This document shows positions 26,118 through 34,313 of a stretch of DNA of 43,138 nucleotides, piece by piece; within the stretch, counting starts at the first letter, position 1, and every line of letters begins with the position of its first letter. Both the position numbers and the translations under genes were made by a program. The notes beneath the pieces are model-generated. The model made no database searches and was not told where the DNA came from. It was given only the letters and a program-made list of their open reading frames with translations. Source of the stretch: an uncultured Paracoccaceae bacterium (GTDB taxonomy: Bacteria; Pseudomonadota; Alphaproteobacteria; Rhodobacterales; Rhodobacteraceae); the NCBI GenBank assembly GCA_947311485.1, contig CAMZLM010000016.1, positions 1 through 43,138 on the forward strand. Reading direction: 5' to 3'.

Positions 26118-26230
26118 ACGTGGAGAATGCAAATTATTTTTTTGGTCGATCTGGCGAAGAATAGGTGTCGTTTCACGAATACGGGCTGGAAAACAAGCGG
26201 TTTATGCAAGATAACCATTCTCGACATCAA

Positions 26231-26413
26231 GGAGCTTTGGCTCCCCTCCAAGTCAACGGTACCCTAGGTACCAAATGTGTGAGTAAACTCAGGTCGGTTC
26301 CTCAAGAACCATCTCCAGGCCTCTATTGCGCCAGTGACGTGCTCGTCCCACGTCATTCCGGTACGCACCACACACCAAAAAAGCCGCGCTGGGTTTCCCA
26401 AGCGCGGCTTTTT
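26231..26413 (+). ncRNA. Candidate structured small RNA, plus strand, ending in a terminator
   Basis: A non-coding stretch holds five consecutive short hairpins: GGAGC/GCTCC (26231-26244), GGTACC/GGTACC (26258-26272), GAGT/ACTC (26281-26290), GGTTC/GAACC (26296-26310) and TGACGTG/CACGTCA (26335-26355). They are followed by a strong terminator whose plus-strand side ends in TTTTT. This is the shape of an sRNA gene, but no family is recognised and the promoter is not defined. It could also be regulatory DNA plus the end of the soe operon. Confidence 0.3.
26377..26413. terminator. Bidirectional intrinsic terminator downstream of soeC
   Basis: GCCGCGCT (26383-26390) pairs with AGCGCGGC (26401-26408), with GGG/CCC extending the stem around a small loop. 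The stem is flanked by an A-run on the left (AAAAAA) and a T-run on the right (TTTTT), so it works in both directions. It lies 20 bases after the soeC stop and is the expected end of the soeABC transcript. Confidence 0.9.
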
Positions 26414-26432
26414 GCTTTAATGTAGACTGTTC

Positions 26433-27314
26433 TTAGGCGCGGTGCTTGTCGTAGTAAAGGCCCACCACATGTTCTGCTTGGGCAAAGAACAGCCAGCGCG
26501 ATGCAAACAGGCCAACCATATGCAGCACCAAGGCGCTGACAATGGTCAGATAACCGCCGGTCGAGAAGGACAGGATCATCACCGGCAACAGGCCAATGCA
26601 TAGTACCGAAATGATCCGCAGCTTGGCCGCATGTTTACGCCCGATTTCGTACGCGAATTCTTTCAGCAGATAGTTGGTGCCGGAATGAGGCGATTCCAGC
26701 AAGCGTACCTGACCGAGGTTCCCCAGGCCGGTTGCTGTTCCAATGTTGGACCCGGCATTTACAAACGCCTTGTCGCCAATCACCCAATGCAGCATTTGCA
26801 CCAAGGTTGCCAGCGCCAACAACAGTGCAGCCAAGGGCACCTGGCGGGTCAACAGCGCGCCACCTGCAAACATATAGACCAGATACAAGACCGGGGTCAG
26901 CATCTGGTTCCAGCGCGGAATGGTCTTCATCTGACCATAAATCATGGCGGTACAATACACGGTTGCAACGGTCAGAACCGATCCGATTATTCCGATAACC
27001 GGCAGCTTCATGTCCAGAAAAATCAACGCAGCCGCGTAAATGCCAAGGGTGCCCAATGCCAATACAGCCAGCACGCCTTCGCGGCTGAGCCAGGAGGAGC
27101 GCCACTGCTTAAAGGCTTTCATCGCCCGCTGTGGGTTGCCAAGGTGGAATGTTGAAGACAACAAGCCGCCAACAGCCAATGCGTATCCGATGAAGAAATA
27201 GCCAAATGCCGTCCATCCGGAGATTTCCGGTACGCCAAGGCCGAGGAAAAACAACATACCAAAGCCAAGGCCGGAGAGTGTTGTAAACAGAATTACTGAA
27301 GGTGCCGGGTGCAT
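26433..27314 (-). CDS. soeC: Sulfite dehydrogenase membrane anchor subunit SoeC (DmsC/NrfD-like)
   Basis: A 293-residue polytopic protein with about eight transmembrane segments, of the DmsC family: LFTTLSGLGFGMLFFLGLG, AFGYFFIGYALAVGGLLSSTFHLGNPQRAMKAF and YLVYMFAGGALL, plus the conserved WSSWLSREG-like element here as WRSSWLSREG. It anchors the molybdoenzyme to the cytoplasmic face of the inner membrane and passes electrons to quinone. It overlaps soeB by one base (TAATG) and is followed by the operon terminator. The Soe rather than Dms assignment comes from the catalytic subunit, which lacks a Tat signal. Confidence 0.85.
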   Translation of the reverse strand: MHPAPSVILFTTLSGLGFGMLFFLGLGVPEISGWTAFGYFFIGYALAVGGLLSSTFHLGNPQRAMKAFKQWRSSWLSREGVLAVLALGTLGIYAAALIFLDMKLPVIGIIGSVLTVATVYCTAMIYGQMKTIPRWNQMLTPVLYLVYMFAGGALLTRQVPLAALLLALATLVQMLHWVIGDKAFVNAGSNIGTATGLGNLGQVRLLESPHSGTNYLLKEFAYEIGRKHAAKLRIISVLCIGLLPVMILSFSTGGYLTIVSALVLHMVGLFASRWLFFAQAEHVVGLYYDKHRA

Positions 27315-28063
27315 TAGATTGCCTCCAGTGCTTTGTCGAGCCAGCCCATAAAGCCGCCCTTGTTTTCAGGAACCGGCGCCAGAAGTGGTGCCAGAATATC
27401 GATGTCGCCGGAAATATCGGCCTTGGGGCGCGGTGGCAGATACCGGTTCACCGGCTTGGTTGCCAGTTCCGGCATCAATTCCATGCCGCCGCGTTCACGG
27501 GTCATCACCGACACATTGCTGTCCGGATCGGCAAAGTCGCCAAAATGGCGGGCCTTGGCCGGGCAGGTCCGTACGCAGGATGGTTCGCGGTCGATTTCGG
27601 GAATGTTCTCGTTGTAGATGCGATCCACACAGAGGGTACATTTCTTCATCACACCCTCGGCGGCATCCATTTCGCGCGCGCCATAAGGACAGGCCCAGGC
27701 GCACAGCCCACAGCCGATACAGTCGCTCTCGTTGACCAGAACAATGCCGTCTTCGACACGTTTATAGCTGGCACCGGTTGGGCAAACCGTGACGCAAGGT
27801 GCGTCTTCACAATGCAGGCAGGATTTGGGGAAATGTACGGTTTGTGCATTACAACCCGCGGATTTTACCTCGAATGTGTGCACGCGGTTCAGAAAAGTAC
27901 CAACCGGGTTTTCCCCGTAGGCATCCATATCCGACAAAGGTGCCCCGTAATTCGAGGTGTTCCATTCCTTGCAGGAGATCACACAAGCATGACAGCCCAC
28001 GCAGATATCCAGATCGATCACCAGACCCAATTTCTTGGCGGTAGAGGCAGGTAGAGTGGTCAT
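27314..28063 (-). CDS. soeB: Sulfite dehydrogenase iron-sulfur subunit SoeB
   Basis: A 249-residue four-cluster ferredoxin of the DmsB/PsrB type. Four cysteine groups are visible: CVGCHACVISCKEW, CLHCEDAPCVTVCPTGA, CIGCGLCAWACPYG, and CTLCVDRI with CVRTCPAKA. It relays electrons from the molybdenum subunit SoeA to SoeC. There is no signal peptide, in keeping with a cytoplasm-facing complex. Start and stop overlap both neighbours by a single base (TAATG on each side), indicating tight translational coupling of the three subunits. Confidence 0.9.
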   Translation of the reverse strand: MTTLPASTAKKLGLVIDLDICVGCHACVISCKEWNTSNYGAPLSDMDAYGENPVGTFLNRVHTFEVKSAGCNAQTVHFPKSCLHCEDAPCVTVCPTGASYKRVEDGIVLVNESDCIGCGLCAWACPYGAREMDAAEGVMKKCTLCVDRIYNENIPEIDREPSCVRTCPAKARHFGDFADPDSNVSVMTRERGGMELMPELATKPVNRYLPPRPKADISGDIDILAPLLAPVPENKGGFMGWLDKALEAI

Positions 28064-30891
28064 TAAAAGTCCTCCCCGTAAGTGATGTCTTGTGGACCGC
28101 GGCCCACGGGTGATTTTTGTGCCGGTGTATCGGGTTGTGCAATTTCGTCCCCGGCGGCGGCTTTTTCGATTTTAACCCGCAGGTCAAACCATGCGGCCTG
28201 TCCCGTGACAGGATCGGAGTTGGCCCACCGCATACCGTCGCCTTTGGCTGGCAGCAATTCGTGGATCAGATGGTTCAGCAAGAAACCTTTGTTGGCTTCC
28301 GGTGCTTTTTCATCCAGTGCCCAGGCCCCTTTGCGTTTGCCGATCGCATTCCAGGTCCAGATGGTTTTGCCGTTGAGCGCATCCATCTTGACCACGGGGA
28401 CTTTGATCTTGCCGTGAACCGATGTGACCCAAGCCCAGTCGCCTTCTTCAAAGCCATGCTCGTTCCAGATTTCGCCGGAAACATACATCGGGTTGGTACC
28501 ATGGATCTGGCGCAGCCAGGCATTTTGCGTGCCCCAGGAGTGATACATCGCCATGGGGCGTTGGGTCAGGGCGTGGATCGGATATTCGTCCGTGTCCACA
28601 ATCGTTTGTTCAAACGGTTCATACCAGATTGGCAGCGGATCCATGACCATATCCAGCTGTGCGCGCAGGTGCTCGGGGGGCTGGTGCGCGCCATGTCCCT
28701 GTGCGGCAAGCCGGAATTTCTGAACAGTTTCGCTATAAACTTCAAACACATAGGGTTGAATGCTGTCGAAAATACCGCGCTCCACGGCCCAATCCTGATA
28801 GGCGGCATTCCAGGGTTTGAAATAGGTGCCATCCTCGGGGATATGGTCAATCCAGAAGCCACCGTTGTCGATATAATCCTGAATCTGGTTCGGGTTTGGT
28901 TCCCCGCGACCCTTGCCTTTTTTGTCCTTGCCACGGAAACCGGCCAGCGGGCCAACGCCGGGACGACGTTCGTGGTTCTGGATGTAATCGGCGTAATCTT
29001 CGTACACGGCGCTGCCGTCTTCGTTGGTCATGCCGGGCAGGCCCAGACGCACGCCCAACTGGATCAGTGCGGTTTGGAATCCGCGCACATCACGGTCCGG
29101 TTCCACAACCGGCCAACGGATGCTGTCGGCAATGGCATCGGCCTCGCAGATCGGACGGTCCAGCAAAGAGATACAGTCGTGCCGTTCCAGATAGGTGGTG
29201 TCGGGCAGGATCAGGTCGGCAAATGCGACCATTTCCGAAGAATAGGCATCGGAGTAGATCAGCTTGGGGATCACATATTCGCCGTTTTCATCCTTGTCCG
29301 TCAGCATTTTCATGACTTCGGTGGTATTCATCGACGAATTCCACGACATATTGGCCATATACATGAACAAAACGTCAATTTTATAGGGATCACCCGCATA
29401 AGCGTTGGAAATCACCATATGCATCAGTCCGTGACTGGACATGGGATTTTCCCAAGTGAAAGCCTTGTCGATACGGGCGGCAGTGCCGTCCTCCTTGAGC
29501 AACAAATCCTCGGGGCCACGTACAAAACCCAGATGTGGGCCGTTTAGGGGCGCGCCGGCAGTTACGCCCATATGCGGTTTGGGGTGTGCGCTTACCGGTT
29601 TCGGATAAGGCGGTTTAAAACGGAAGCCCCCCGGACATTCAACGGAGCCGAGCAAAATTTGCAGCACATGCAGCGCGCGGCAGGTCTGAAAGCCGTTGGA
29701 GTGCGCAGAAATCCCGCGCATGGCGTGGAAGGCAACCGGACGGCCAATCATTTTGTCGTGCTTTTCGCCTTTCCAGTCGGTCCAGGGCTGATCAATGGTG
29801 ATCTCTTCCTTGAACGCGGTATGGGCCAGCTGTGCCGCGATGGCTTTGATCCGTTCCGCCGAAATTCCGCAACGGTCTGCGGCTTTCTCCGGAGCGTATT
29901 CATCGGACATGTATTTTTCTGCCATCACAAGGAAGGCCGGCTTGTAGGTTTTGCCGTCGACCTCGTAACCATTGGCCATGTCCGCCATGATGCCCGGTGT
30001 GTCAAAGGCAACGAGCTTGCCTGTGGCACGGTCCAGAACTTGTGGTTTGTCGTCGGCATCGCGCAGGAACAGGCCGAATTCGGCGCTGCCCTCAACCGTA
30101 TTCACCAGTTGCGGCAGGTTGGTATAGCGGCGCAGATAATCCACATCGACCTTGCCCGCCTTGAGCAGTTCATGGATCATCGACAGGATGAACAACCCGT
30201 CCGTACCGGGGGTGATGCCAACCCATTCATCGGCAATCGCGTTATAGCCGGAGCGGATCGGGTTGACGCCGATGATCTTGCCGCCGTTTGCCTTGACTTT
30301 GGACAGGCCGGTTTTGATCGGGTTGGAATCGTGATCTTCTGCAACGCCAAAGATCATAAATAATTTGGTGCGGTCCCAATCGGGCGCGCCAAATTCCCAG
30401 AATGCGCCGCCCATGGTGTAAATACCTGCGGCTGCCATGTTAACGGAACAGAACCCGCCATGTGCCGCATAGTTTGGCGTGCCGAAATTCTGTGCCCACC
30501 AGCTGGTCATGGATTGGGATTGGTCGCGACCAGTGAAAAAAGCCAGCTTTTCAGGGTTGTTTTCGCGAACCGGCTTGAGCCAGCTGACTGCGATGTCAAA
30601 GGCTTCGTCCCAGCTGATTTCCTCGAACTCGCCAGAGCCACGCTCGCCGACCCGTTTCATCGGGGACTTCAGGCGGGCAGGGGAATAATGCTGCATGATC
30701 CCGGCGGAACCTTTGGCGCAGAGCACGCCTTTGTTCACTGGATGATCGCGGTTTCCCTCGATGTATTTTACTTTGCCATCCTGCATGTGCACATTGATGC
30801 CGCAACGGCAGGCACACATGTAACAGGTGGTTTTACGGATCTCGTCCGATACCTTCGCAGAGGTATCTAGATCGGGCTGGTGCACAGTCAT
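28063..30891 (-). CDS. soeA: Sulfite dehydrogenase molybdopterin subunit SoeA
   Basis: A 942-residue molybdopterin-guanine-dinucleotide oxidoreductase of the complex iron-sulfur molybdoenzyme family. The N-terminal [4Fe-4S] site is Cys23, Cys26, Cys30 and Cys58; the probable Mo ligand is Cys148 in HGGFCSVN; the C-terminal part is the molydopterin dinucleotide-binding domain (IHALTQRPMAMYHSWG). There is no twin-arginine signal, which separates it from periplasmic DmsA/PsrA and fits SoeA, which oxidises sulfite to sulfate in the cytoplasm. The adjacent phosphotransacetylase and MocR regulator fit sulfonate catabolism, which releases sulfite. Substrate specificity is inferred; another sulfur substrate is possible. 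Confidence 0.85.
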   Translation of the reverse strand: MTVHQPDLDTSAKVSDEIRKTTCYMCACRCGINVHMQDGKVKYIEGNRDHPVNKGVLCAKGSAGIMQHYSPARLKSPMKRVGERGSGEFEEISWDEAFDIAVSWLKPVRENNPEKLAFFTGRDQSQSMTSWWAQNFGTPNYAAHGGFCSVNMAAAGIYTMGGAFWEFGAPDWDRTKLFMIFGVAEDHDSNPIKTGLSKVKANGGKIIGVNPIRSGYNAIADEWVGITPGTDGLFILSMIHELLKAGKVDVDYLRRYTNLPQLVNTVEGSAEFGLFLRDADDKPQVLDRATGKLVAFDTPGIMADMANGYEVDGKTYKPAFLVMAEKYMSDEYAPEKAADRCGISAERIKAIAAQLAHTAFKEEITIDQPWTDWKGEKHDKMIGRPVAFHAMRGISAHSNGFQTCRALHVLQILLGSVECPGGFRFKPPYPKPVSAHPKPHMGVTAGAPLNGPHLGFVRGPEDLLLKEDGTAARIDKAFTWENPMSSHGLMHMVISNAYAGDPYKIDVLFMYMANMSWNSSMNTTEVMKMLTDKDENGEYVIPKLIYSDAYSSEMVAFADLILPDTTYLERHDCISLLDRPICEADAIADSIRWPVVEPDRDVRGFQTALIQLGVRLGLPGMTNEDGSAVYEDYADYIQNHERRPGVGPLAGFRGKDKKGKGRGEPNPNQIQDYIDNGGFWIDHIPEDGTYFKPWNAAYQDWAVERGIFDSIQPYVFEVYSETVQKFRLAAQGHGAHQPPEHLRAQLDMVMDPLPIWYEPFEQTIVDTDEYPIHALTQRPMAMYHSWGTQNAWLRQIHGTNPMYVSGEIWNEHGFEEGDWAWVTSVHGKIKVPVVKMDALNGKTIWTWNAIGKRKGAWALDEKAPEANKGFLLNHLIHELLPAKGDGMRWANSDPVTGQAAWFDLRVKIEKAAAGDEIAQPDTPAQKSPVGRGPQDITYGEDF

Positions 30892-30921
30892 TTGGCGCTT
30901 GCTTTCCGAATTCTTCCCTGG

Positions 30922-30958
30922 GCGCTGAAACAGCGCGTGTCATATAGTTGAATATTCA
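30922..30958. promoter_or_regulatory. Palindromes in the soeA upstream region
   Basis: Two symmetrical elements lie between pta and soeA: GCGCTG-AAA-CAGCGC (30922-30936), 31 bases before the soeA start, and the 10-base palindrome TGAATATTCA (30949-30958). Neither has a T-run. They may mark a promoter or operator specific to soeABC, meaning the operon need not depend on read-through from pta. The binder is unknown. Confidence 0.35.
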
Positions 30959-30987
30959 TATGCGTATAATTGAATTGGTTCGGCGAG

Positions 30988-31923
30988 TCATGGCTTTTTT
31001 GTGGCACTTGCCATGATTGCCGCCAGTGCTACCGATGCCAACCGCGCCTGAGGGGGATCTGCGCGGCTGGTTAACAGCACGGGAACCTTGGCCCCCATAA
31101 CGATTCCAGCGGCGCAGGCCCCTGCCAAATAGACAAGGGATTTGAATAAAACATTGCCGGAAACAATGTCCGGGACAATTACGGCATTGGCGTTCCCTGC
31201 AACGGAATTATCTTGTAACCCTTTGATTAGTACAGAGTCTTTACTTAGGATCAGATCCAGCGCCAAAGGCCCCGCAACATCAATGTCCGGATATGCCTGC
31301 TCGGCCCAAAGCATCAACTCTTTTGCCGCAATAGAAGACGGCACCGATGCAATCGGTGTTTCGGTTGCCGATAAAATGGCGATTTTAGCGCGGCTGGCGG
31401 CGACCATCTGCAACATTTCGACGCAATAGCTCAAAGCGGCCTGTTTTGTGGCCATATCCGGCACCACATTCACCGCACAGTCGCTCAGGATCAACGGGTC
31501 GGTCGCATCCGGGACCGTCATGTGAAACAGATGTACCAGCCGGTTTTGTGTGCGTAACCCATTGTCACGCGACAGGATGGATTTCATAAACACATCCGTG
31601 TGCAAATGGCCTTTCATCAACACATCGCCATGGCCTGCCCCGCAGGCGGAAGCGGCGACAAAGGCAGCTTCGGTTTCGTCCTTGGCTGTCATAATTTCAT
31701 AGGCCGAAATATCCCAATCCAGCGCGGCAGCCTGTGTTTTGATTTGATCCGGCTCGCCGACAAAAACGGGGATCATGATACCGGCATCTACCGATTGTTT
31801 GGCGGCTTGCATCGGCAGGCTGGCTCCGGCATTGGCAATCACCACACGCGGCGCGGGGCGGGATTGGGCAAGACGCAACAGGTTTTCAGGGCAGGTTATT
31901 TCGCGGGTTGATAAAAAGGACAT
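30988..31923 (-). CDS. pta: Phosphate acetyltransferase
   Basis: A 311-residue protein of the phosphate acetyl/butyryltransferase family, in the short single-domain form. Recognisable pieces are MKGHLHTDVFMKSIL, DPLILSDCAVNVVPD, LSATETP and DIVSGNVLFKSLVYLAGACAAGIVMGAKVPVLLTSRAD. It interconverts acetyl phosphate and acetyl-CoA. In taurine and isethionate users a Pta of this type takes the acetyl phosphate formed by sulfoacetaldehyde acetyltransferase (Xsc). Direct-repeat sites lie 57-87 bases upstream, between it and the MocR regulator gene. Butyryl specificity cannot be fully excluded from sequence alone. Confidence 0.9.
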   Translation of the reverse strand: MSFLSTREITCPENLLRLAQSRPAPRVVIANAGASLPMQAAKQSVDAGIMIPVFVGEPDQIKTQAAALDWDISAYEIMTAKDETEAAFVAASACGAGHGDVLMKGHLHTDVFMKSILSRDNGLRTQNRLVHLFHMTVPDATDPLILSDCAVNVVPDMATKQAALSYCVEMLQMVAASRAKIAILSATETPIASVPSSIAAKELMLWAEQAYPDIDVAGPLALDLILSKDSVLIKGLQDNSVAGNANAVIVPDIVSGNVLFKSLVYLAGACAAGIVMGAKVPVLLTSRADPPQARLASVALAAIMASATKKP

Positions 31924-31979
31924 GCAGGCACCAGTTCTAGGTTGTTCGCTTTTGGCTTAACAACCCGATGTGTGCTTGA

Positions 31980-32010
31980 ATAGGGCCAGTGGAAAACACC
32001 GTAAGGCCAG
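31980..32010 (-). promoter_or_regulatory. Direct repeats upstream of pta, candidate MocR (TauR-like) site
   Basis: Reading the minus strand, CTGGCCTTAC (32010-32001) and CTGGCCCTAT (31989-31980) are direct repeats 21 bases apart, i.e. on the same helix face. They lie 57-87 bases upstream of the pta start codon, a usual place for an activator. They match the repeats seen before the MocR gene itself. Confidence 0.5.
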
Positions 32011-33474
32011 TTAATATTGCCGCACGGCCTTGCCGATCAGGCGCACGCCTTCCTGAATGGCCTTTGGCTTGATGGAGGAATAGGCCAGGCGATAATAATT
32101 CAGCGGCTTGTCTTCGCCTTCGAAGAAATGGCCGCCGGCCTCGATCAACACGCCTTGTTCATGCAGCCGCGCCGCCAAAATGCCGGCATCCACATGGGAC
32201 GGGGCCCTCATCCAGAAGCTCGACCCCCCAAAACTGGCGATGCCTGTTACCTCGAGGTTCTCTGCTTGCAGGGCTTTGGCCATGATCTGACGGCGTTCAA
32301 AAAAGGCGGTTTTCATACGTTGGATATGGGAATTATAATGTCCAAGTGCGAGGAAATTGGCCGTGGTGCGCTGCATATGCCCGGGTGGGTGGCGCAAAAC
32401 CGTACTGCGCAGGGCACGGGCATGGCGAATAAACGGTTCCGGCCCAACCAGATAGCCGAGCCGCAATCCCGGAAACAGGGATTTGGAGAAGCTCCCGACG
32501 TAAATCACCCGCCCATCCGTATCCAGTGATTTTAACGCCGGGAGCGGTGGTTTGAGAAAGCTCATTTCGAATTCATAGTCATCCTCGACCACCAGAAAGT
32601 TATCCCGCTGGGCCTGTTCCAGCAGCGCATGACGGCGGTACATTGGCATGGTTACCGTTGTCGGTGCATGGTGGCTTGGCGTGGTGAAAACCACATCGCA
32701 GTTACGCGGCAGGTTGTTTGGATCCAACCCTTCGTGGTCTACATCAATCGGGCAACGGCGGCACCCCATTTGACGCAATATTTCGCGAACCCCAGGATAA
32801 CCCGGATTTTCATAGGCCGCAGTTTTATCCGTATGGAGCAGCAACTGGGTTACCAGCCACAGTGCATTTTGCGCACCAATGGTGACCAGAATATTTTCAG
32901 GTCGAGCAAAAATACCTCGCTGGGGCAGGGTATGACGGGTGATGAAATCCACAAGTAACGGATCGTCGCGGACGCCGTAGTCCTGTGTCAGGCTGTCAAA
33001 TTCCTTTTTGCCCAAGGCCTGATGCGCACACAGGCGCCAATTGGAATGGCTGAATAAATCCGGATCAATTTGTCCGTAAATGAAAGGATAGGGGTACAGG
33101 CGCCAATTTGGGGTCGGGTTGGCGGTAATCGAACCAGAATAATTGCGGTGTAACAATCGATCCCAGTCAACGCTGTCATTGACCGGTCCGCCCCCGCCCG
33201 TGTCCAGATCGGCGACAGGGGCGGTTTCTGAAACAAAATAACCCGACCGCGTGCGGGTCGACAGATAGCCGTCAGCCACCAATTCGTGATAGGACAGGGT
33301 GACGGTAATGCGGGAAATATTAAGGTGCTCCGCCAATTTGCGCGATGACGGCAGGCGCTCTCCGGGCAAAAGCCGCCGCGACAGGATTGCCGAGGTCACA
33401 ATCTGGCGAATTTGGCTTTGCAGCGTACCCTTGAAATCCGGGTCAAGAAAGAAGGTATCTTCGCTTAGGGTCAT
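32011..33474 (-). CDS. MocR-type GntR regulator with aminotransferase domain, TauR-like
   Basis: A 487-residue regulator: an N-terminal GntR winged helix (about 15-85; LPSSRKLAEHLNISRITVTLSYHELVADGYLSTRTRSGYFV) joined to a fold-type I aminotransferase-like domain. The PLP lysine lies in GSFSKSLFPGLRLGY, and the aspartate motif is VVEDDYEFE. MocR proteins use PLP to sense an amine; TauR, a family member, controls taurine use in Rhodobacter. The N-terminal wording and the CTGGAC-type repeats around it resemble what I know of TauR, and adjacent pta and soeABC fit a sulfonate regulon. Another amine effector is possible. Confidence 0.88.
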   Translation of the reverse strand: MTLSEDTFFLDPDFKGTLQSQIRQIVTSAILSRRLLPGERLPSSRKLAEHLNISRITVTLSYHELVADGYLSTRTRSGYFVSETAPVADLDTGGGGPVNDSVDWDRLLHRNYSGSITANPTPNWRLYPYPFIYGQIDPDLFSHSNWRLCAHQALGKKEFDSLTQDYGVRDDPLLVDFITRHTLPQRGIFARPENILVTIGAQNALWLVTQLLLHTDKTAAYENPGYPGVREILRQMGCRRCPIDVDHEGLDPNNLPRNCDVVFTTPSHHAPTTVTMPMYRRHALLEQAQRDNFLVVEDDYEFEMSFLKPPLPALKSLDTDGRVIYVGSFSKSLFPGLRLGYLVGPEPFIRHARALRSTVLRHPPGHMQRTTANFLALGHYNSHIQRMKTAFFERRQIMAKALQAENLEVTGIASFGGSSFWMRAPSHVDAGILAARLHEQGVLIEAGGHFFEGEDKPLNYYRLAYSSIKPKAIQEGVRLIGKAVRQY

Positions 33475-33498
33475 CGGTTCCCAATCCCGCTGCCATTT

Positions 33499-33530
33499 TT
33501 GGACTTACTATGGATTAAAACTGGACTTAA
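33499..33530. promoter_or_regulatory. Triple direct repeat upstream of the MocR gene, candidate autoregulatory site
   Basis: On the plus strand TTGGACTTAC (33499), ATGGATTAAA (33510) and CTGGACTTAA (33521) repeat with an exact 11-base period. They occupy bases 25 to 56 upstream of the MocR start. CTGGACTTAA corresponds to the element I recall as the TauR binding repeat in Rhodobacter capsulatus. Confidence 0.6.
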
Positions 33531-33546
33531 GCAAGAGTAAAACCGG

Positions 33547-34227
33547 TTAAAGGCGATGAAATTGTGAAATGCCGTTTTCATGGGTGAAAAACGGAACCGG
33601 ATGCTGTTTCTTTGGATAGCGCATCCGCGATTGAACCTCGGCGAGAACAACCTCGGTGACGAAAGGCAAGTCAAACTCGCGGGTTTTGGACAGGGGGATC
33701 CATTGCAAATGCGCCAATTCGTCCGATGCTGCTGAAAAATCATCCGGATCGCCCTTGATAGCACTGGCATTCCCGAGGAAAAACCGCGCGTCAAAGCGGC
33801 GTGAACGGCCCGGTGGGGTGATGGCGCGAAAAATAAACTGCAAACCGCTGGCATCCGGCAGCCAGCCTTGTTTGAAAAATCCTTGCCAGTTTTCCGGCTG
33901 CTCGGCCGCGATTTCACAGGCGCGCGGCGATTCTACTGCCAACGCGTGGCCGGTTTCTTCCCACATTTCCCGCACAGCCGCCAGTAACAATGGTTCGCTC
34001 AATTCAGGGTCCGAGTGTTTGGCCAATTTCGTTAACAAATCGGGTGCCGCGGGTTTTGCCAGCTTGATTTCCCGATCTTCAGGATCCAGAGCACCGCCGG
34101 GAAACACAAATTTATTGGGCATAAAGGCAGCCTTGGTGCCGCGTTGCCCCATCAATACACTGGGTTCCGGTGTGTCGTGACGAATGAGAACAACCGTCGC
34201 AGCATGACGAATAGCGGTTTTGTCCAT
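33547..34227 (-). CDS. NUDIX hydrolase
   Basis: A 226-residue NUDIX protein: ATVVLIRHD, an FVFPGGALDPED element, an insertion of about 35 residues, then AAVREMWEETGHAL, which is the REx2EE part of the Nudix box. Insertion-containing members of this type resemble the NUDT19/CoA-diphosphatase-like group that hydrolyses CoA esters or nucleoside diphosphates; the substrate is uncertain. The start is ATG 34227 with AGGGAA upstream; a longer frame from 34272 would cover the repeat element described next. It lies upstream of, and co-directional with, the MocR gene. Confidence 0.88.
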   Translation of the reverse strand: MDKTAIRHAATVVLIRHDTPEPSVLMGQRGTKAAFMPNKFVFPGGALDPEDREIKLAKPAAPDLLTKLAKHSDPELSEPLLLAAVREMWEETGHALAVESPRACEIAAEQPENWQGFFKQGWLPDASGLQFIFRAITPPGRSRRFDARFFLGNASAIKGDPDDFSAASDELAHLQWIPLSKTREFDLPFVTEVVLAEVQSRMRYPKKQHPVPFFTHENGISQFHRL

Positions 34228-34245
34228 GTGAGCATTTCCCTGAGT

Positions 34246-34266
34246 TTTAATCCGACTTAAGGCCAG
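34246..34266 (-). promoter_or_regulatory. Direct repeats upstream of the NUDIX gene, matching the MocR site
   Basis: On the minus strand CTGGCCTTAA (34266-34257) and TCGGATTAAA (34255-34246) lie 11 bases apart. The 11-base string GGATTAAAACT is shared exactly with the site before the MocR gene. The element ends 19 bases before the NUDIX start codon, a position suited to repression. Confidence 0.45.
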
Positions 34267-34313
34267 AAGCACAGGTTTGTCCAGCGTTACAACACGGCTA
34301 TTTCACGGGCCCC

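Noticed and set aside
28117-30363. Two long plus-strand frames (476 and 263 codons) opposite soeA
   Set aside because: They mirror the soeA coding frame and have no ribosome sites or domains.
28063-30891. Assignment of the molybdoenzyme as DMSO reductase (DmsA) or polysulfide reductase
   Set aside because: Those are exported with a Tat signal; this N-terminus has none, and the pta/MocR neighbourhood fits sulfite oxidation better.
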